Positions 52,079 through 61,739 of a stretch of DNA of 64,000 nucleotides are shown here, one piece after another. The first letter of the stretch is position 1, and every line of letters begins with the position of its first letter. The notes beneath the pieces were generated by a model that did not search any database, was not told the DNA's origin, and was given only the letters and a program-made list of their open reading frames with translations. The translations under genes were made by a program, and so were the position numbers. The stretch is from Epichloe hybrida (taxonomy: Eukaryota > Ascomycota > Sordariomycetes > Hypocreales > Clavicipitaceae): positions 124,001 through 188,000 of the forward strand of contig JAFEKR010000053.1 of NCBI GenBank assembly GCA_019022495.1, written 5' to 3'.

Positions 52079-52669
52079 CTTAATGTTAATATAGTTAGTG
52101 GCCTTATTCACTATATATCTAGCGGTTACTTTATAAAAAACTATCTTTATCTTAAAGATAGGTCTTATATTACTGCCCTAGATATAGAAAAACATGGTTT
52201 TTTCTTTCACGTTAAAAACTAATCTACACTGATATTATATAAAGGGCCCTGTAAAAAATCTCATTATATCCGACCTTTTACCTATGCTAGCTTTAGGGGT
52301 CATAGCTATCCAATTAGCTACCCTATAGAGGTTTAAATTCCCTCTAAAAAGCCGGATTGGGCTTCTAATTTGGACGAAATCGCTGAAATTGACGAAGATA
52401 ATGATATTGAAGAAGTCGTACGGGATGATTTAGGGGATTTAGTCCCTTCTCCAACGCCTATAGCCCCAGGTTAGGTCCCTTATAAATCTAAAGAAATAGA
52501 TTTAGGGGTGTTAGAGGGCCTTAGTGGAGGAAAAAGGTCCCTAATACCTCCCTAAGAGGCCTGTGATTCTTAAGGGGCCTAGCAGGGGACTGACGGAGAG
52601 GGCCCTAATCTAGACCTGAATCTAGACCCTAATTCAGGCCCTAAAGACCTTTAATATCAAAAGTTACTA

Positions 52670-53560
52670 GAACTAGCTAGCCTATGGCATGTACGATTAG
52701 GGCACCTAGGGCTTCCTTTGCTAAAGAAAACAAGCCTTATAACTAAAGGAATCCCTAATTTTTCTAAAATTAAGGATAAAGACTTTAAATATATAGCTTG
52801 TGATTAATCTAAGGCAGTTAGAAGACCTAGGAAATTAGCTATCCCTAACCCCCCTAGAGCTCTAGATCGAATAGAGGGGGATACGCTAAAAATCAGCCCT
52901 GTACCGTATAATAAACAGTCAATTTGCTTATTTCTAGTTAATTAAAAAACTAGATATAAGTAGGTGTTCTTATTACCTAATAAGGAAGGCCTAACTGTTT
53001 ATAGGGCTATTAAGGGCTTCTTTAAAGGGCTTAAAAATCAACTAGGTCAATATCCTAGGCACCTTCACTTTAATGGGGGCTAAGAAATCGATTCTAGTTG
53101 TCAAACCTAGTTAAATTCTAAAGGGATTAAATTTACGACTTCTAGTCCTTATATCTATAAGCAAAATGGATTAGCAGAGCGTTCTATTCGTACTATTCTA
53201 GATTGATTAAGGGCTACTATCTAGTGGGCAAAATTACCCTTATATCTATGGTGTTTTGTATTACCTGCAGTTGTTAACCTAGTTAATATAACTACTAATA
53301 CCACTAAGGATAAAAGCCCTAAATAACTGCTAGCTAGGGAGCTAAATTAGCCCTATATAACTAATATTAGCAGTATTAGAGCCATAGGATCTCACTGTGA
53401 GATTCTAATCCCCCTGGAAAAACAACCTAAAGCCTAGAAGTTAGTAGCTAGGACTATCCCTAGAAGGTTATTAGCTACACTAGGTTCCAACACCTATCTA
53501 GTGTATATCCCCTCTAAAAGGCTAGTTACGAAGACTAGCTTTATTAAGATTATAGAGCCT
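52670..53560 (+). pseudogene. copia-2 integrase remnant
   Basis: The GAG-pre-integrase motif LWHVRLGHLGLPLLKK is at 52681-52728, followed by the CxxC half of the zinc-binding HHCC domain, whose first Cys reads Tyr. The core domain shows EGDTLKISP near 52875 (first Asp), RHLHFNGG near 53055-53080 (second Asp as Asn; usual TDNGGE) and YKQNGLAERSIRTI near 53157-53200 (catalytic Glu kept). Stops interrupt it throughout. Confidence 0.85.
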
Positions 53561-53859
53561 ATAGGTCCTATCTCTAAAGGATTACCTAGGCTTTCTATAG
53601 GGGATAACCCTTTAGAGGGGGAAAATGATTTAGAAGATTAAGATCTAAATTAAGGTTTAAAGGATTACCCTATAGATAACATAGGAAATCAAAATCCCCC
53701 TATAGGTTAAGAAAAACACCCTATAGGGCCTATACAACCCCCTAAGGAACCGATTCCAGAGGCCTCAGAGAAGGCCATGCCTGTAACTTCCCTAGGAATC
53801 AGATTTTAACTCCGGACCTTGATTTTGACAAAATTACTGACTTTAACCCTAATATTAAC

Positions 53860-55590
53860 CCTATGGATGTTAATATTAGTTCCCCTTCTTCTCTAGATTT
53901 TATAAAAGAAATCTACTTTAAGGTATAGGAGAAGCTAAAGGAAAACAACCCTAATAGCCCTAAACCTAAGACCTAGAAGTAAGCTATATCTAGCCCTAAA
54001 AGGGATAAATAGATAGAAGCTACGTATAAGGAATACAAACAGCTTCTAAAGGCTAGTACTTTTAAATTTATAGGGAAAGACTAAGTACCTAAGGGCTAAA
54101 AAGTACTAAAGAATAGGCTTATTTATAAGCTTAAAAAGGATAAAGAAAATAATCCGTTAAAATACAAGGCCTAACTCATTACTAAGGGATTTATGCAAAT
54201 TAAAGGTCTAGATTACCTAGAGACCTTTGTAGCCACAAGCATTCCCCTTAGCTAGAGGATTTTACTAGCCCTAGCAGCTTGGAATAACTAGGAAATTAAA
54301 TAGGTCGATTTTATAGGAGCTTTTCTTAATAGTAAGCTATAATAATAGATTTATATGGTTATTCTAGACAGATTTATCAAATTCCTTAAAGCAAATCCTA
54401 AATTAGCTAAATTAGCTAAAAGTTTTAGCTATAAACCTTCTAAAGATTAAGTAATTTTATTATAGAAATCTTTATATAGCCTAAAACAGAGCTTAAGGGA
54501 ATGGCAATAAGCACTAATTACAGTGCTAAAGTCCCTAGGATTTAGCCCTCTAATTTCTGACCTAGCTATATTCTATAATTCCTCCACCAAAACCTTTATT
54601 ATTACATATGTGGATAATTATCTTCTAATTAGACCGGATTTACGTTATATCTAAAGACTTAAAAAGGAACTTTATAAAGTCTATCTAATAGAAGATAGGG
54701 GGCTAGCTAAATTCTTCTTAGGGGTTTAAATCGTACGAGATAGACCTAATAAAGTCCTGAAAATTCATTAATCTTAGTATATCTCAGAGGCTTTAAATCG
54801 ATTTAATATGCTAGATAGTAAGCCTATTAGCATACCTCTTCAGCCAGGCGTTTTAGCTACGCAGACCACTAAGCTTTTAATAGCTAGCGAAATCAAGCTC
54901 TATCAGTGCATTATAGGGACTATAATATACCTAATATTACTTATAAGGCTAGATATGGCCTTTACACTTCAGTGGCTATCTATAGCACTAGCTAGGCCTT
55001 ATATAGAGCACCTAAAAGTAGCTAAAAACCTGCTTAGGTACTTATTAGGGACTAAATTCCTTACTATAATTTATAGGGGAGACCCTAAAGGTATAGCTAG
55101 CAAAAGCCTAATAGGTTATTACAATAGTGATTTTACAGGGGATAAAAAGACCTCTAAATTAACCTACGCTTATCTATTTAAGCTAGCTAGCGGACCTATT
55201 AGCTAGAAATTAAAGAAAGCTAGTACAATAGCTCTATTAACATTAGAAGCTAAAGCTAACGCTATTTACGAGACCTTCCAGGAGCTATAGTGGCTTTAGG
55301 GCTTATTTAAGGAGCTAAAAACCCCTATTTCTCCCCCTATCCAGATATATTGCGATAATTAAGGCGCTATAACCACTGCCTATAACCCTGCCTTACATAG
55401 CCATATAAAGCATACCTTGCTAAAGTTTAACTATATTAGGCAATAGGTTTTAGAGGGTTTAGCTAAGATTGAATATCTAGATACGAAGTTAATGCCTGCA
55501 GATAGCCTAACAAAACCGTTATCTAGGCCTTTTCATTAGGCTTTTATTAGGCTCTTAGGGCTTAATAATCACTAAAAACTAACAACTAAA
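53860..55590 (+). pseudogene. copia-2 reverse transcriptase and RNase H remnant
   Basis: Starts near the EIYFKV segment (about 53910). RT motifs: RLIYKLKKDKENN...YKA.LITKGF near 54110-54195, VDFIGAFLNSKL near 54304-54340 (usual VD..TAFL.G.L), SLYSLKQS near 54468, FIITYVDNYLLI at 54595-54630 with YVDD changed to YVDN. RNase H includes a 132-codon open stretch (54808-55206): MLDSKPISIPL, ARPYIEHLKVAKNLLRYL, NSDFTGDKKTSKLTYAY, then LTLEAKA and DSLTKPLSRP near 55505-55530. A purine tract at 55774-55781 precedes the 3' LTR. Confidence 0.9.
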
Positions 55591-55781
55591 TCCCTTTAAC
55601 AGGGAACTAAAAACAACGCTAAAAAGGGAGCTATATTTAATAATAGCTAGGAATTCAAAAGGGGGTCTTTTATCTTTTCCTATTTTTCCCTTTTATCTGT
55701 TTTTATCTAAAAGTTCTTATTTACCCTATATTACTTTGTACGCTTTTAATTAGCTTATATGTAATTCTTTTGTAAAGGGGG

Positions 55782-56598
55782 TGTTAAAAATAAGACTTAT
55801 TTTTAGCCCTTTCTAGTTAAAGGACCTTTCTATTACTAGCTTACATTGCAAGCCTAATAGCTACACTATAGCTATTAACGGTCGCGAAGGTGGCTATTAA
55901 TAGCTACATTATAGCTATTAATAGCTATGACTAACTGTGTGAATAACTAATCCAAATTAATTGTTAATTGTGAATTATTTAATTACATTGTGGCTATAAG
56001 CGTAGCTATAACCGCAGCGCCACTAGTAATTAGGTAAGCTAGGGTAACGTAAGCAGGTTACCCTATAGCTATCTTTAACAGCGATTTTCTCTTTAACTAG
56101 AGGTTATATAAAAGTCTTACATATAGTAAATTAAAGCTAGAAGACAGGGCTTTTATTTTATGTAAGAATATTTTTTAGACTAAAATTTAGTGCATATAGG
56201 TTACTAGTTTATATAGTGGTGAGTTGATTTTTTGGATTTTACATACAAATGAATTTTGCGGAAAATAAAAAGTGGCCTGTAAGACCTCTTTAGCGGTCCA
56301 AATTCACTAATACGGTTAGTAAGTATATGAGAGGAAGAAGATCTTTTTAATCTAGCTAGATAGCTAGGCCTCTTAATCCAACAGCTGCATTGCCCGTACA
56401 ACGTCACTAAAATCAATTCTATTAGTATATAAGATATCGTAAAAGTCATCTAGATTGAATTCTATTAGTTAATAACTGCCAAAACCTTCCGTTGCGTTGC
56501 GTTGAATATTTTAACGTGGTGGTTCTACTAGTCCCTGACCGTAGAGCCGCACCTGTACAGCTGTTGCCAGCCGGCAACTAGCTCCCTACATTTCAATA
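55782..56598 (+). repeat. copia-2 3' LTR
   Basis: About 817 bp, beginning TGTTAAAAATAAG directly after AAAGGGGG and ending TTTCAATA. Confidence 0.9.
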
Positions 56599-57020
56599 GT
56601 TTCCTTTTATAAGTACTTCTCTATATTATCTTCTAGGGACCTAAAGAGAGGGGGGGTTAGTATTTAGTTATTTTAGAGTAAGCCTAGCTATAATGCTAGC
56701 CTAGGTTAGGGAGTTATTATCTTTAGCTTCCTCCCTAATAGCCTCCTTAAGGGCTATTTTTAATGCTTCTTTAGTAGTATAAATATTACTATTATTAGTG
56801 TTTATAATTCTTATTTTAGATTAAGCGTAGTTTACTACCTAGTTAGCTATAGCTAGTATAATACACTACACTTAGGTAACTTTATTACTTAGGATAAGGC
56901 TAGTAATCTTATTATAATATTTTATATCTTTAGGGTATATAAATTAGTTCTAGTTTACTATTAGGTTATCTTTACTTCTTTAGATATTAAACTATCCTAT
57001 TCCTATATTTAGGTAGTAGC
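56599..57020 (-). pseudogene. LINE D2, ORF1 (Gag-like) remnant
   Basis: The minus-strand frame from about 57010 to 56610 has few stops and reads as a hydrophilic, helical protein: FIYPKDIKYYNKITSLIL, then TTKEALKIALKEAIREEAKDN and a Pro-rich end. This is the position expected for ORF1, upstream of the endonuclease. No known domain is recognised. A hAT interrupts it at 57021 with duplication GTAGTAGC. Confidence 0.6.
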
Positions 57021-58813
57021 CAGAGTATTGTTTGTAGTGTAGTTAGTGTAGTTTTTAGGAAAAATTTGTATTTGTAATGTAGTTTTTTTTTTCTTGTAGT
57101 TAATGTATTGTAGTTTTTTTTTTGTAGTTAGTGTAATGTAGTTTTTTTTTTTTTGTAGTGTAATGTAGTGTAGTTTTTTTTTACTTGTAGTGTAGTGTAA
57201 TTAGTGTAGTTACTAACTACACTAACTACAAAAACTACAATGTAGTGTTAGTAAAAAAAAAAGTGGGCCTTTTTATTATATAATGTTATTATAAGGATTA
57301 AAAGAAGGCTAGTTATATAGAAGCTTTTATTATTACCTATTTTACTTAATTAGTTATAGAATTTATAATATTTACCTTTTTTTAAGTATTTTACTATAAC
57401 TAAGGTTATTTATAATATTATACCTTTTTAATAATACTATTATACTTATTACTTTATTTTACTAATATAACTTTAAGAAAAACCTTCTAATTATTTTATT
57501 TACTATTATTATTAATTATTTTATATTATTATTATTAATTTAATTAAAAAATACCCTAAACTAATATAATTAAATTAAATTAGAAATCTAAATAAATATA
57601 TAAAAGTTAATAGAATATATACTTAGTACTTTAATATTATTATTAATATAATAAGAACTTAAAAAAAGCTTAAACTATTTATTTACTATTTAAACTAATT
57701 AAATGTTACTTTAAGCTTTATAATTTTAAAGCTTTAAGAAGTTATATATAGTAACTTTATATATATTATTACTATAATATATAAAGAAAGAATATAAGAA
57801 ACTAATATTTATAGTATATTAATAAATAACTAATAGTATTATTTTAATTACCCTATATAGCTTAATTAAGCTATAAAAAATAAGTTTAACTTATTTTTAA
57901 AAATAATACTAGGACTTAGTTTTATATAATATACTATACTTATTATAAAAGCTTAAATAACCTTAATTACTATTATTACTATTATTTTACTTTTATTATT
58001 ATTTTAAAAAAATATAAAAGAGAAAACATTTTTATAATATTAATATTTTTAAAAACCTTAAAATACTAAGTTATTAAAAACTATAGCTTTTACTATAGTA
58101 ATTTACTTATAATTACTAGTATTTATATTTAAGTTATTTATTTATTATTTATTATTTATTAAACTTTAACACTAATAATATTATAAGTAATCTTAGTAAT
58201 CTTAGTAATCTTAGTAATCTTAGTATTATAAGCTATTATAAGCTATTATAAGCTATAATATTAGCTATATAATATTATAAGCTACTACTTATATTAAGTT
58301 TACTAGTAGTTCTTTTTATAGTTTTTTTAAAATAAGTAATAATAATAATTTATAGAAATAGTAAATAATATAATAAGAAGGTTTTTCTTTAAGTTATATT
58401 AGGGAAAAAGAGTATTAAGTTAAATAGTATTATTAAAAAAGTATAATATTATATATAACCTTACTTAGTTATAGTAAAATTACTAAAATAAAATAATATT
58501 ATAAATTCTATAACTAATTAAATAAAATAGGTAATAATAAAAGCTTTTATATAACTAGTATTCTTTTAAGCCTTATAATACTAATAACTAATAAAAAGTC
58601 TAATACTACATTTGTAGTGTTTATAGTTAGTGTAGTTTAGGAAAAAAAATTTGTAGTGTAATGTATTGTAGTTTTTTTTTTTAATAGTTAGTGTAGTGTA
58701 GTTTTTTTTTCCTTATAGTTAGTGTAGTTTGTAGTGTAGTGTAGTTTATAGTGTAGTTACTACACTACACTACAAATACTACACTACACTACACGTTTTA
58801 GTGCAATACTCTG
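57021..58813 (+). mobile_element. Non-autonomous hAT-type element, 1793 bp
   Basis: Same family as 19992-21855. CAGAGTATTG...CAATACTCTG ends with the perfect 8-bp duplication GTAGTAGC (57013-57020, 58814-58821). Subterminal TGTAGTG repeats in both orientations and the subterminal palindrome (57197-57229, one mismatch) are conserved. The AGTAATCTT tandem repeats are near 58186-58222. No transposase frame. Confidence 0.88.
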
Positions 58814-58821
58814 GTAGTAGC

Positions 58822-59016
58822 TACTCTAAGCTAGCCCCCTTAAGCCTATATTAATTACTATTAGCGTTTTATTTACACTCTTACTACTAGCTCTATTGCG
58901 GTGTAATATTATAGGGGGGGAGAAACAAAGGTAAGGATTTTGAATATTAATATGATTTGTATTTTAGAGGTGATTCCGGACCTTGGGGTCGGTGCGGAAA
59001 AGTATGCAAAGGTAAT
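58822..59016 (-). mobile_element. LINE D2, 5' end
   Basis: The last 195 bp up to the D2 target duplication (59017-59030). The terminal ~55 bases (58965-59016) have normal composition with intact CpG and TpG sites, in contrast to everything around them. On the minus strand the element starts ATTACCTTTGCATAC. This is the region expected to hold the internal promoter. Confidence 0.72.
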
Positions 59017-59405
59017 TATATCTAGATATAAAGTGCCTTATCTTATTTTCCTTATAAAGCTTTAATATAGTAATTATACCTTAAGTAAGTAGCTTATTTT
59101 ATAATTAAGGTTAATTATATATAAGGGAGGTATTATATTAGGAGTATAAAGGTTAAAGATAGGATATTTATTAAAGTAAGTCTTTAAAAAACCTTTAAGC
59201 TATATAAATAATAAAGAGGCTAGCTAGCTATAAGATAACTATATACTTATAAAGTAAGGTATTTATTAAAGACTATATATATTATTAATACTAGGTTAGA
59301 GATTAAAACCTTTATACACCTACCTTTAGCTAGTATCTATCTAGTAGTAACTACAATAGTCTTAGCTATCACTTCGTTTATAACCTTTCAGTGCAAGCCG
59401 TGACA
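59017..59405 (+). mobile_element. GA3 segment 4 with 3' LTR (59136-59405)
   Basis: Gypsy-A resumes after D2 (target duplication TATATCTAGATATA at 59017-59030), runs through the purine tract AAGGGAGG and ends in a 270-bp LTR, 59136-59405 (TATTAGGAG... to GCCGTGACA). This closes GA3, whose first segment begins 31 kb upstream. The last 40 bases of the LTR are little mutated. Confidence 0.87.
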
Positions 59406-59418
59406 AAACAATACTCTA
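59406..59418. mobile_element. Possible hAT terminus next to GA3
   Basis: AAACAATACTCTA matches the right end of the hAT elements here (AAACAATACTCTG) with one G-to-A change. If real, GA3 inserted 13 bases inside a hAT end and the rest of that hAT lies left of the window. Short, so only suggestive. Confidence 0.4.
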
Positions 59419-59868
59419 GTTAAGGGTTAATTAGTTAATTAGTTACGTAGAACTTACCTAGTGATTATAATAGGTGTAGTGTGTCTATTAGGTTTAAATT
59501 AAATTAGAGATAAGCAAGAATAAGTTATATTTGGTTTGCCTTAGAGCTTTAAAGCATAAGTAATAAGCTATAAGATAGAAAAGATATAAAGAGGTAAAAT
59601 AAATATAGTTATAAAGAAAGGGGGTATTATATTAATTTATACTATAAGTAAAACTTAAATAAATTTAAGTTTAACTATAGTTATAAATTATAAATCTTAT
59701 GCTAATATAGCTATAAAGTTTATTATAAACTTTACTTTAACCTTATAGCCCCTTATATTTATAACCTTAGAGCTTATTTATTACTATAGATCTAAGTATT
59801 TAATTATTAATTGTTTTACTAGCTAAGTATTGCTAGTAATTATGTTATAAAACATCAGATGCATTAGC
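59419..59868. other. AT-rich non-coding stretch of unknown origin
   Basis: RIP-like composition continues but decays towards 59870. A purine-rich run AAGAAAGGGGGTATTATATT at 59620-59640 resembles the polypurine tract of gypsy-A, which could mark an LTR start of another element. No matching LTR or protein motif is found. Confidence 0.4.
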
Positions 59869-59870
59869 TA

Positions 59871-59883
59871 TAACCAATGACGT
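59871..59883 (+). promoter_or_regulatory. CCAAT box with adjoining TGACGT in the TRAPPC13-like promoter
   Basis: AACCAATGACGT lies about 200 bases upstream of the predicted start codon. CCAAT is bound by the Hap/NF-Y complex and TGACGT is a CREB/ATF-type half site in fungi. It also marks where normal base composition begins. The assignment rests on motif and position only. Confidence 0.35.
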
Positions 59884-60076
59884 AAAAAAAAATTAAAAAT
59901 CAATATAATGACTTATCCAAAACATCATGGCATGTTGTCTCCGTGCTTATCGATAAGAAGCTCCCCGTTCCACTTCCAACGTGCCGCCTCAAACACCACG
60001 AACTTGACTAGAGACACTGTCCCGCAACACCAATAACGTCCATCTGCCTTCCATGCACGATTAACCGGTCTCGAGA

Positions 60077-61173
60077 ATGAGTCACCAACGGTACCCATCG
60101 CACGACCCTATCAAAGAACCACATTCCGTGTCAGTCAAAGTCCTCCGGTGAACAAAGTCCTCCCCTCCCCTCCCCTCCCCTCCCCTCGTTCTACAAGGCA
60201 ACTAACCACCCTAGCAAGATTATCTCGAGCATGCCTCGTACCCCAATACCCGACCGCCAGCCCTCTCTCAACAGGCCCCCTCCCCGCCAGTCTCTCGTAC
60301 CAAACCCCGCACGCATCCAACCCAGATCCCTTCCTCCTCAGTCCCATCCTCAACCTCCCCGTCTCCTTCGGCTCCGCCTACGTCGGCGAGACCTTTTCGT
60401 GCACGCTTTGCGCAAACAACGACGTCGCGCCCGACTCCACCAAGTCCGAGTCCAAGTCCAAGTCCATCCGCGATGTACGCATCGACGCCGAAATGAAGAC
60501 TCCCGGCCCGGGAGCCGCGCACAAGCTCGACCTCGGCAGCAGCAACGAGGGCACAGACCTCGCGCCGGGAGCCACGCTCCAGCGCCTCGTCAACTTTGAT
60601 CTAAAAGAGGAAGGCAACCACGTGCTCGCCGTGACGGTGAGCTACTACGAGGCCACGGACACGAGTGGTCGGACGAGGACGTTTCGAAAACTATACCAGT
60701 TCATCTGCAAGGCGAGCTTGATTGTGCGCACAAAAGTGGGGGCGCTGAAGGGCAGCACGACGGAGGAGGAAGAAGAAGAAGGCGAGGGTGGCGGAAGAAG
60801 ATGGGTCCTGGAAGCACAGCTGGAGAATTGCAGCGAGGACGTGATGCAGCTGGATAGGGTGGTCATGGAGGTGCTTGACGGGCTGGCGTATGAGGACTGC
60901 AACTGGGAGGTGGGAGGGGGAGGGGGAGGGGGCCAGAAGCCGGTTCTGCATCCGGGGGAGGTAGAGCAGGTTTGCTTCGTGGTGCGCGAGACGGAGAAGG
61001 GGGCTGCTGCATCTGCATCTGCGTCTGCGTCTGCTTCCGCTTCTGCGGCAGATGGGAAGATTACGTTTGGTGTTTTGGGGATCGGGTGGAGGGGCGGCAT
61101 GGGGAATAGGGGGTTTCTGTCGACGGGTCAGTTAGGGACGAGTGGGAGTGGGATGTCACGACTGGGGTCGTAG
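60077..61173 (+). CDS. TRAPPC13-like protein (DUF974), trafficking protein particle complex subunit
   Basis: Two exons: 60077-60147 and 60219-61173, giving 341 residues. The intron (60148-60218, 71 bases) has GTGAAC at the donor, a CTAAC branch site and CAAG at the acceptor; the split Arg codon restores a continuous frame. The start is ATG at 60077 because exon 1 encodes PHSVSVKVLR, the usual N-terminus of the family; the in-frame extension through the intron has no ATG. Family landmarks: LPVSFGSAYVGETFSCTLCANN (about 70-91), DVRIDAEMKTPG (109-120), FDLKEEGNHVLAVTVSYYE (150-168), FICKASLIVRTKV (185-197) and a C-terminal WRGGMGNRGFLSTG (314-327). TRAPPC13 is an accessory subunit of the TRAPP complexes that activate Rab GTPases in Golgi traffic and autophagy. 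Species-specific low-complexity inserts are Glu (206-211), Gly (256-262) and Ser-Ala (287-301). No RIP damage. Confidence 0.9.
60148..60218 (+). other. Intron of the TRAPPC13-like gene with CCCCT tandem repeat
   Basis: GT...AG intron with branch sequence ACTAAC at 60200-60205, 13 bases before the acceptor. Its first half is a (CCCCT)n run (about 60159-60186), probably length-variable between strains. Confidence 0.85.
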
Positions 61174-61245
61174 GGTTGATGAACAGAGTGAAGGCTAAGT
61201 TTCGCAGTTGCTACTAAGAAAGATGCTAGCTAGGGGCGGCTAGTA
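61154..61245 (-). repeat. Degenerate gypsy-A LTR remnant at the 3' end of the TRAPPC13-like gene
   Basis: GCTAAG...CGCAGTTGCTACTA...GATGCTAGCTAGGGGCGG (61194-61243) matches LTR bases about 41-96, which read GCTAAGACTATCGCAGTCGC... GATGCTAGCTAGGGGCGG in GA1. Extending left with one gap, TGTCACGACT at 61154 coincides with the LTR start TGTCACGGCT, with weaker matching between. If the whole alignment holds, the last codons and stop (61171-61173) of the gene lie in LTR-derived DNA. It is not RIP-mutated, perhaps because it is short. Strong for 61194-61243, tentative for the rest. Confidence 0.55.
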
Positions 61246-61612
61246 CATTTATTATTAGCTTATTTACATATGAGCAAATGAACCTCTTATCTGTTTTTTT
61301 TTCTAATTGGGTTTAGATCCTAGTTAACGTGACACCATGAGGCTAAATGAACTCTTACAAGATATTGGCGGCTAATCTAACACGATCGACAGATCCTTCA
61401 CTTCCCGGAACGACTTCTGCGACAGTTGTATGGTGTTGTTGCTCATTAGCCGTTTTAACAGCGACACTAGTGCTAGGTTTTTAGCCTCAACTAGGGACTC
61501 TGATGATCGGCACAAACTCTATGAGAGCTAGCAGATCCTGAATATTAGTATCGCTACCTCGTATGCAGTGCGAGGGCTTCATGGTAATCTATAAGTACCC
61601 TTTCGCCTCCCG
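61246..61612. other. Intergenic region
   Basis: Normal composition and no reading frame of note. It should contain the terminator of the TRAPPC13-like gene and the promoter of the downstream secreted-protein gene. Confidence 0.6.
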
Positions 61613-61614
61613 TC

Positions 61615-61622
61615 TATATAAT
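61615..61622 (+). promoter_or_regulatory. TATA box of the secreted-protein gene
   Basis: TATATAAT in GTCTATATAATCGCC, about 120 bases upstream of the ATG at 61740. It lies downstream of the earlier in-frame ATG (61563), which argues that transcription starts after that codon and that 61740 is the real start. Confidence 0.5.
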
Positions 61623-61739
61623 CGCCATTATTCCACCAGCTTAGTCAAGTCAAACCAATCGCTTCAGGCAGCACACTTCAACATTGATACTCTGACCTAT
61701 TGGTATAATTTCAGCTGCCCGCGAACAACATCTGCCAAT

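Larger units (their letters stand above)
49526..56598 (+). mobile_element. copia-2: full-length Ty1/copia retrotransposon, 7073 bp
   Basis: Two LTRs of about 820 bp (49526-50346, 55782-56598) with TGTT...AATA ends (AACA before RIP) enclose a primer site, a repeat-rich leader, gag, protease, integrase, RT and RNase H in the copia order. It lies in LINE D2. Unlike GA4, D1, D2, D3 and the hATs, no clean target duplication is found: ACTAT precedes the 5' LTR and GTTTC follows the 3' LTR, so recombination with another copy or a terminal change is possible. Damage is milder than in the gypsy elements, and two fragments stay open for over 130 codons. Confidence 0.92.

Noticed and set aside
60148..60150. 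GTG as start codon of the TRAPPC13-like gene
   Set aside because: Nuclear eukaryotic genes rarely start at GTG; this GTG is the 5' splice donor and a proper ATG exon lies directly upstream.
60231..60599. 122-codon plus-strand frame rich in Arg and Pro
   Set aside because: Out-of-frame shadow of the TRAPPC13-like coding sequence.
60645..61100. 151-codon minus-strand frame (also 84, 79, 86 and 72-codon minus frames at 60135-60951)
   Set aside because: Antisense shadows caused by high GC content in the TRAPPC13-like gene; low-complexity and without domains.
61563..61739. N-terminal extension of the secreted protein from the ATG at 61563
   Set aside because: Puts 59 residues before an obvious signal peptide and starts upstream of a TATA box at 61615; treated as upstream region.
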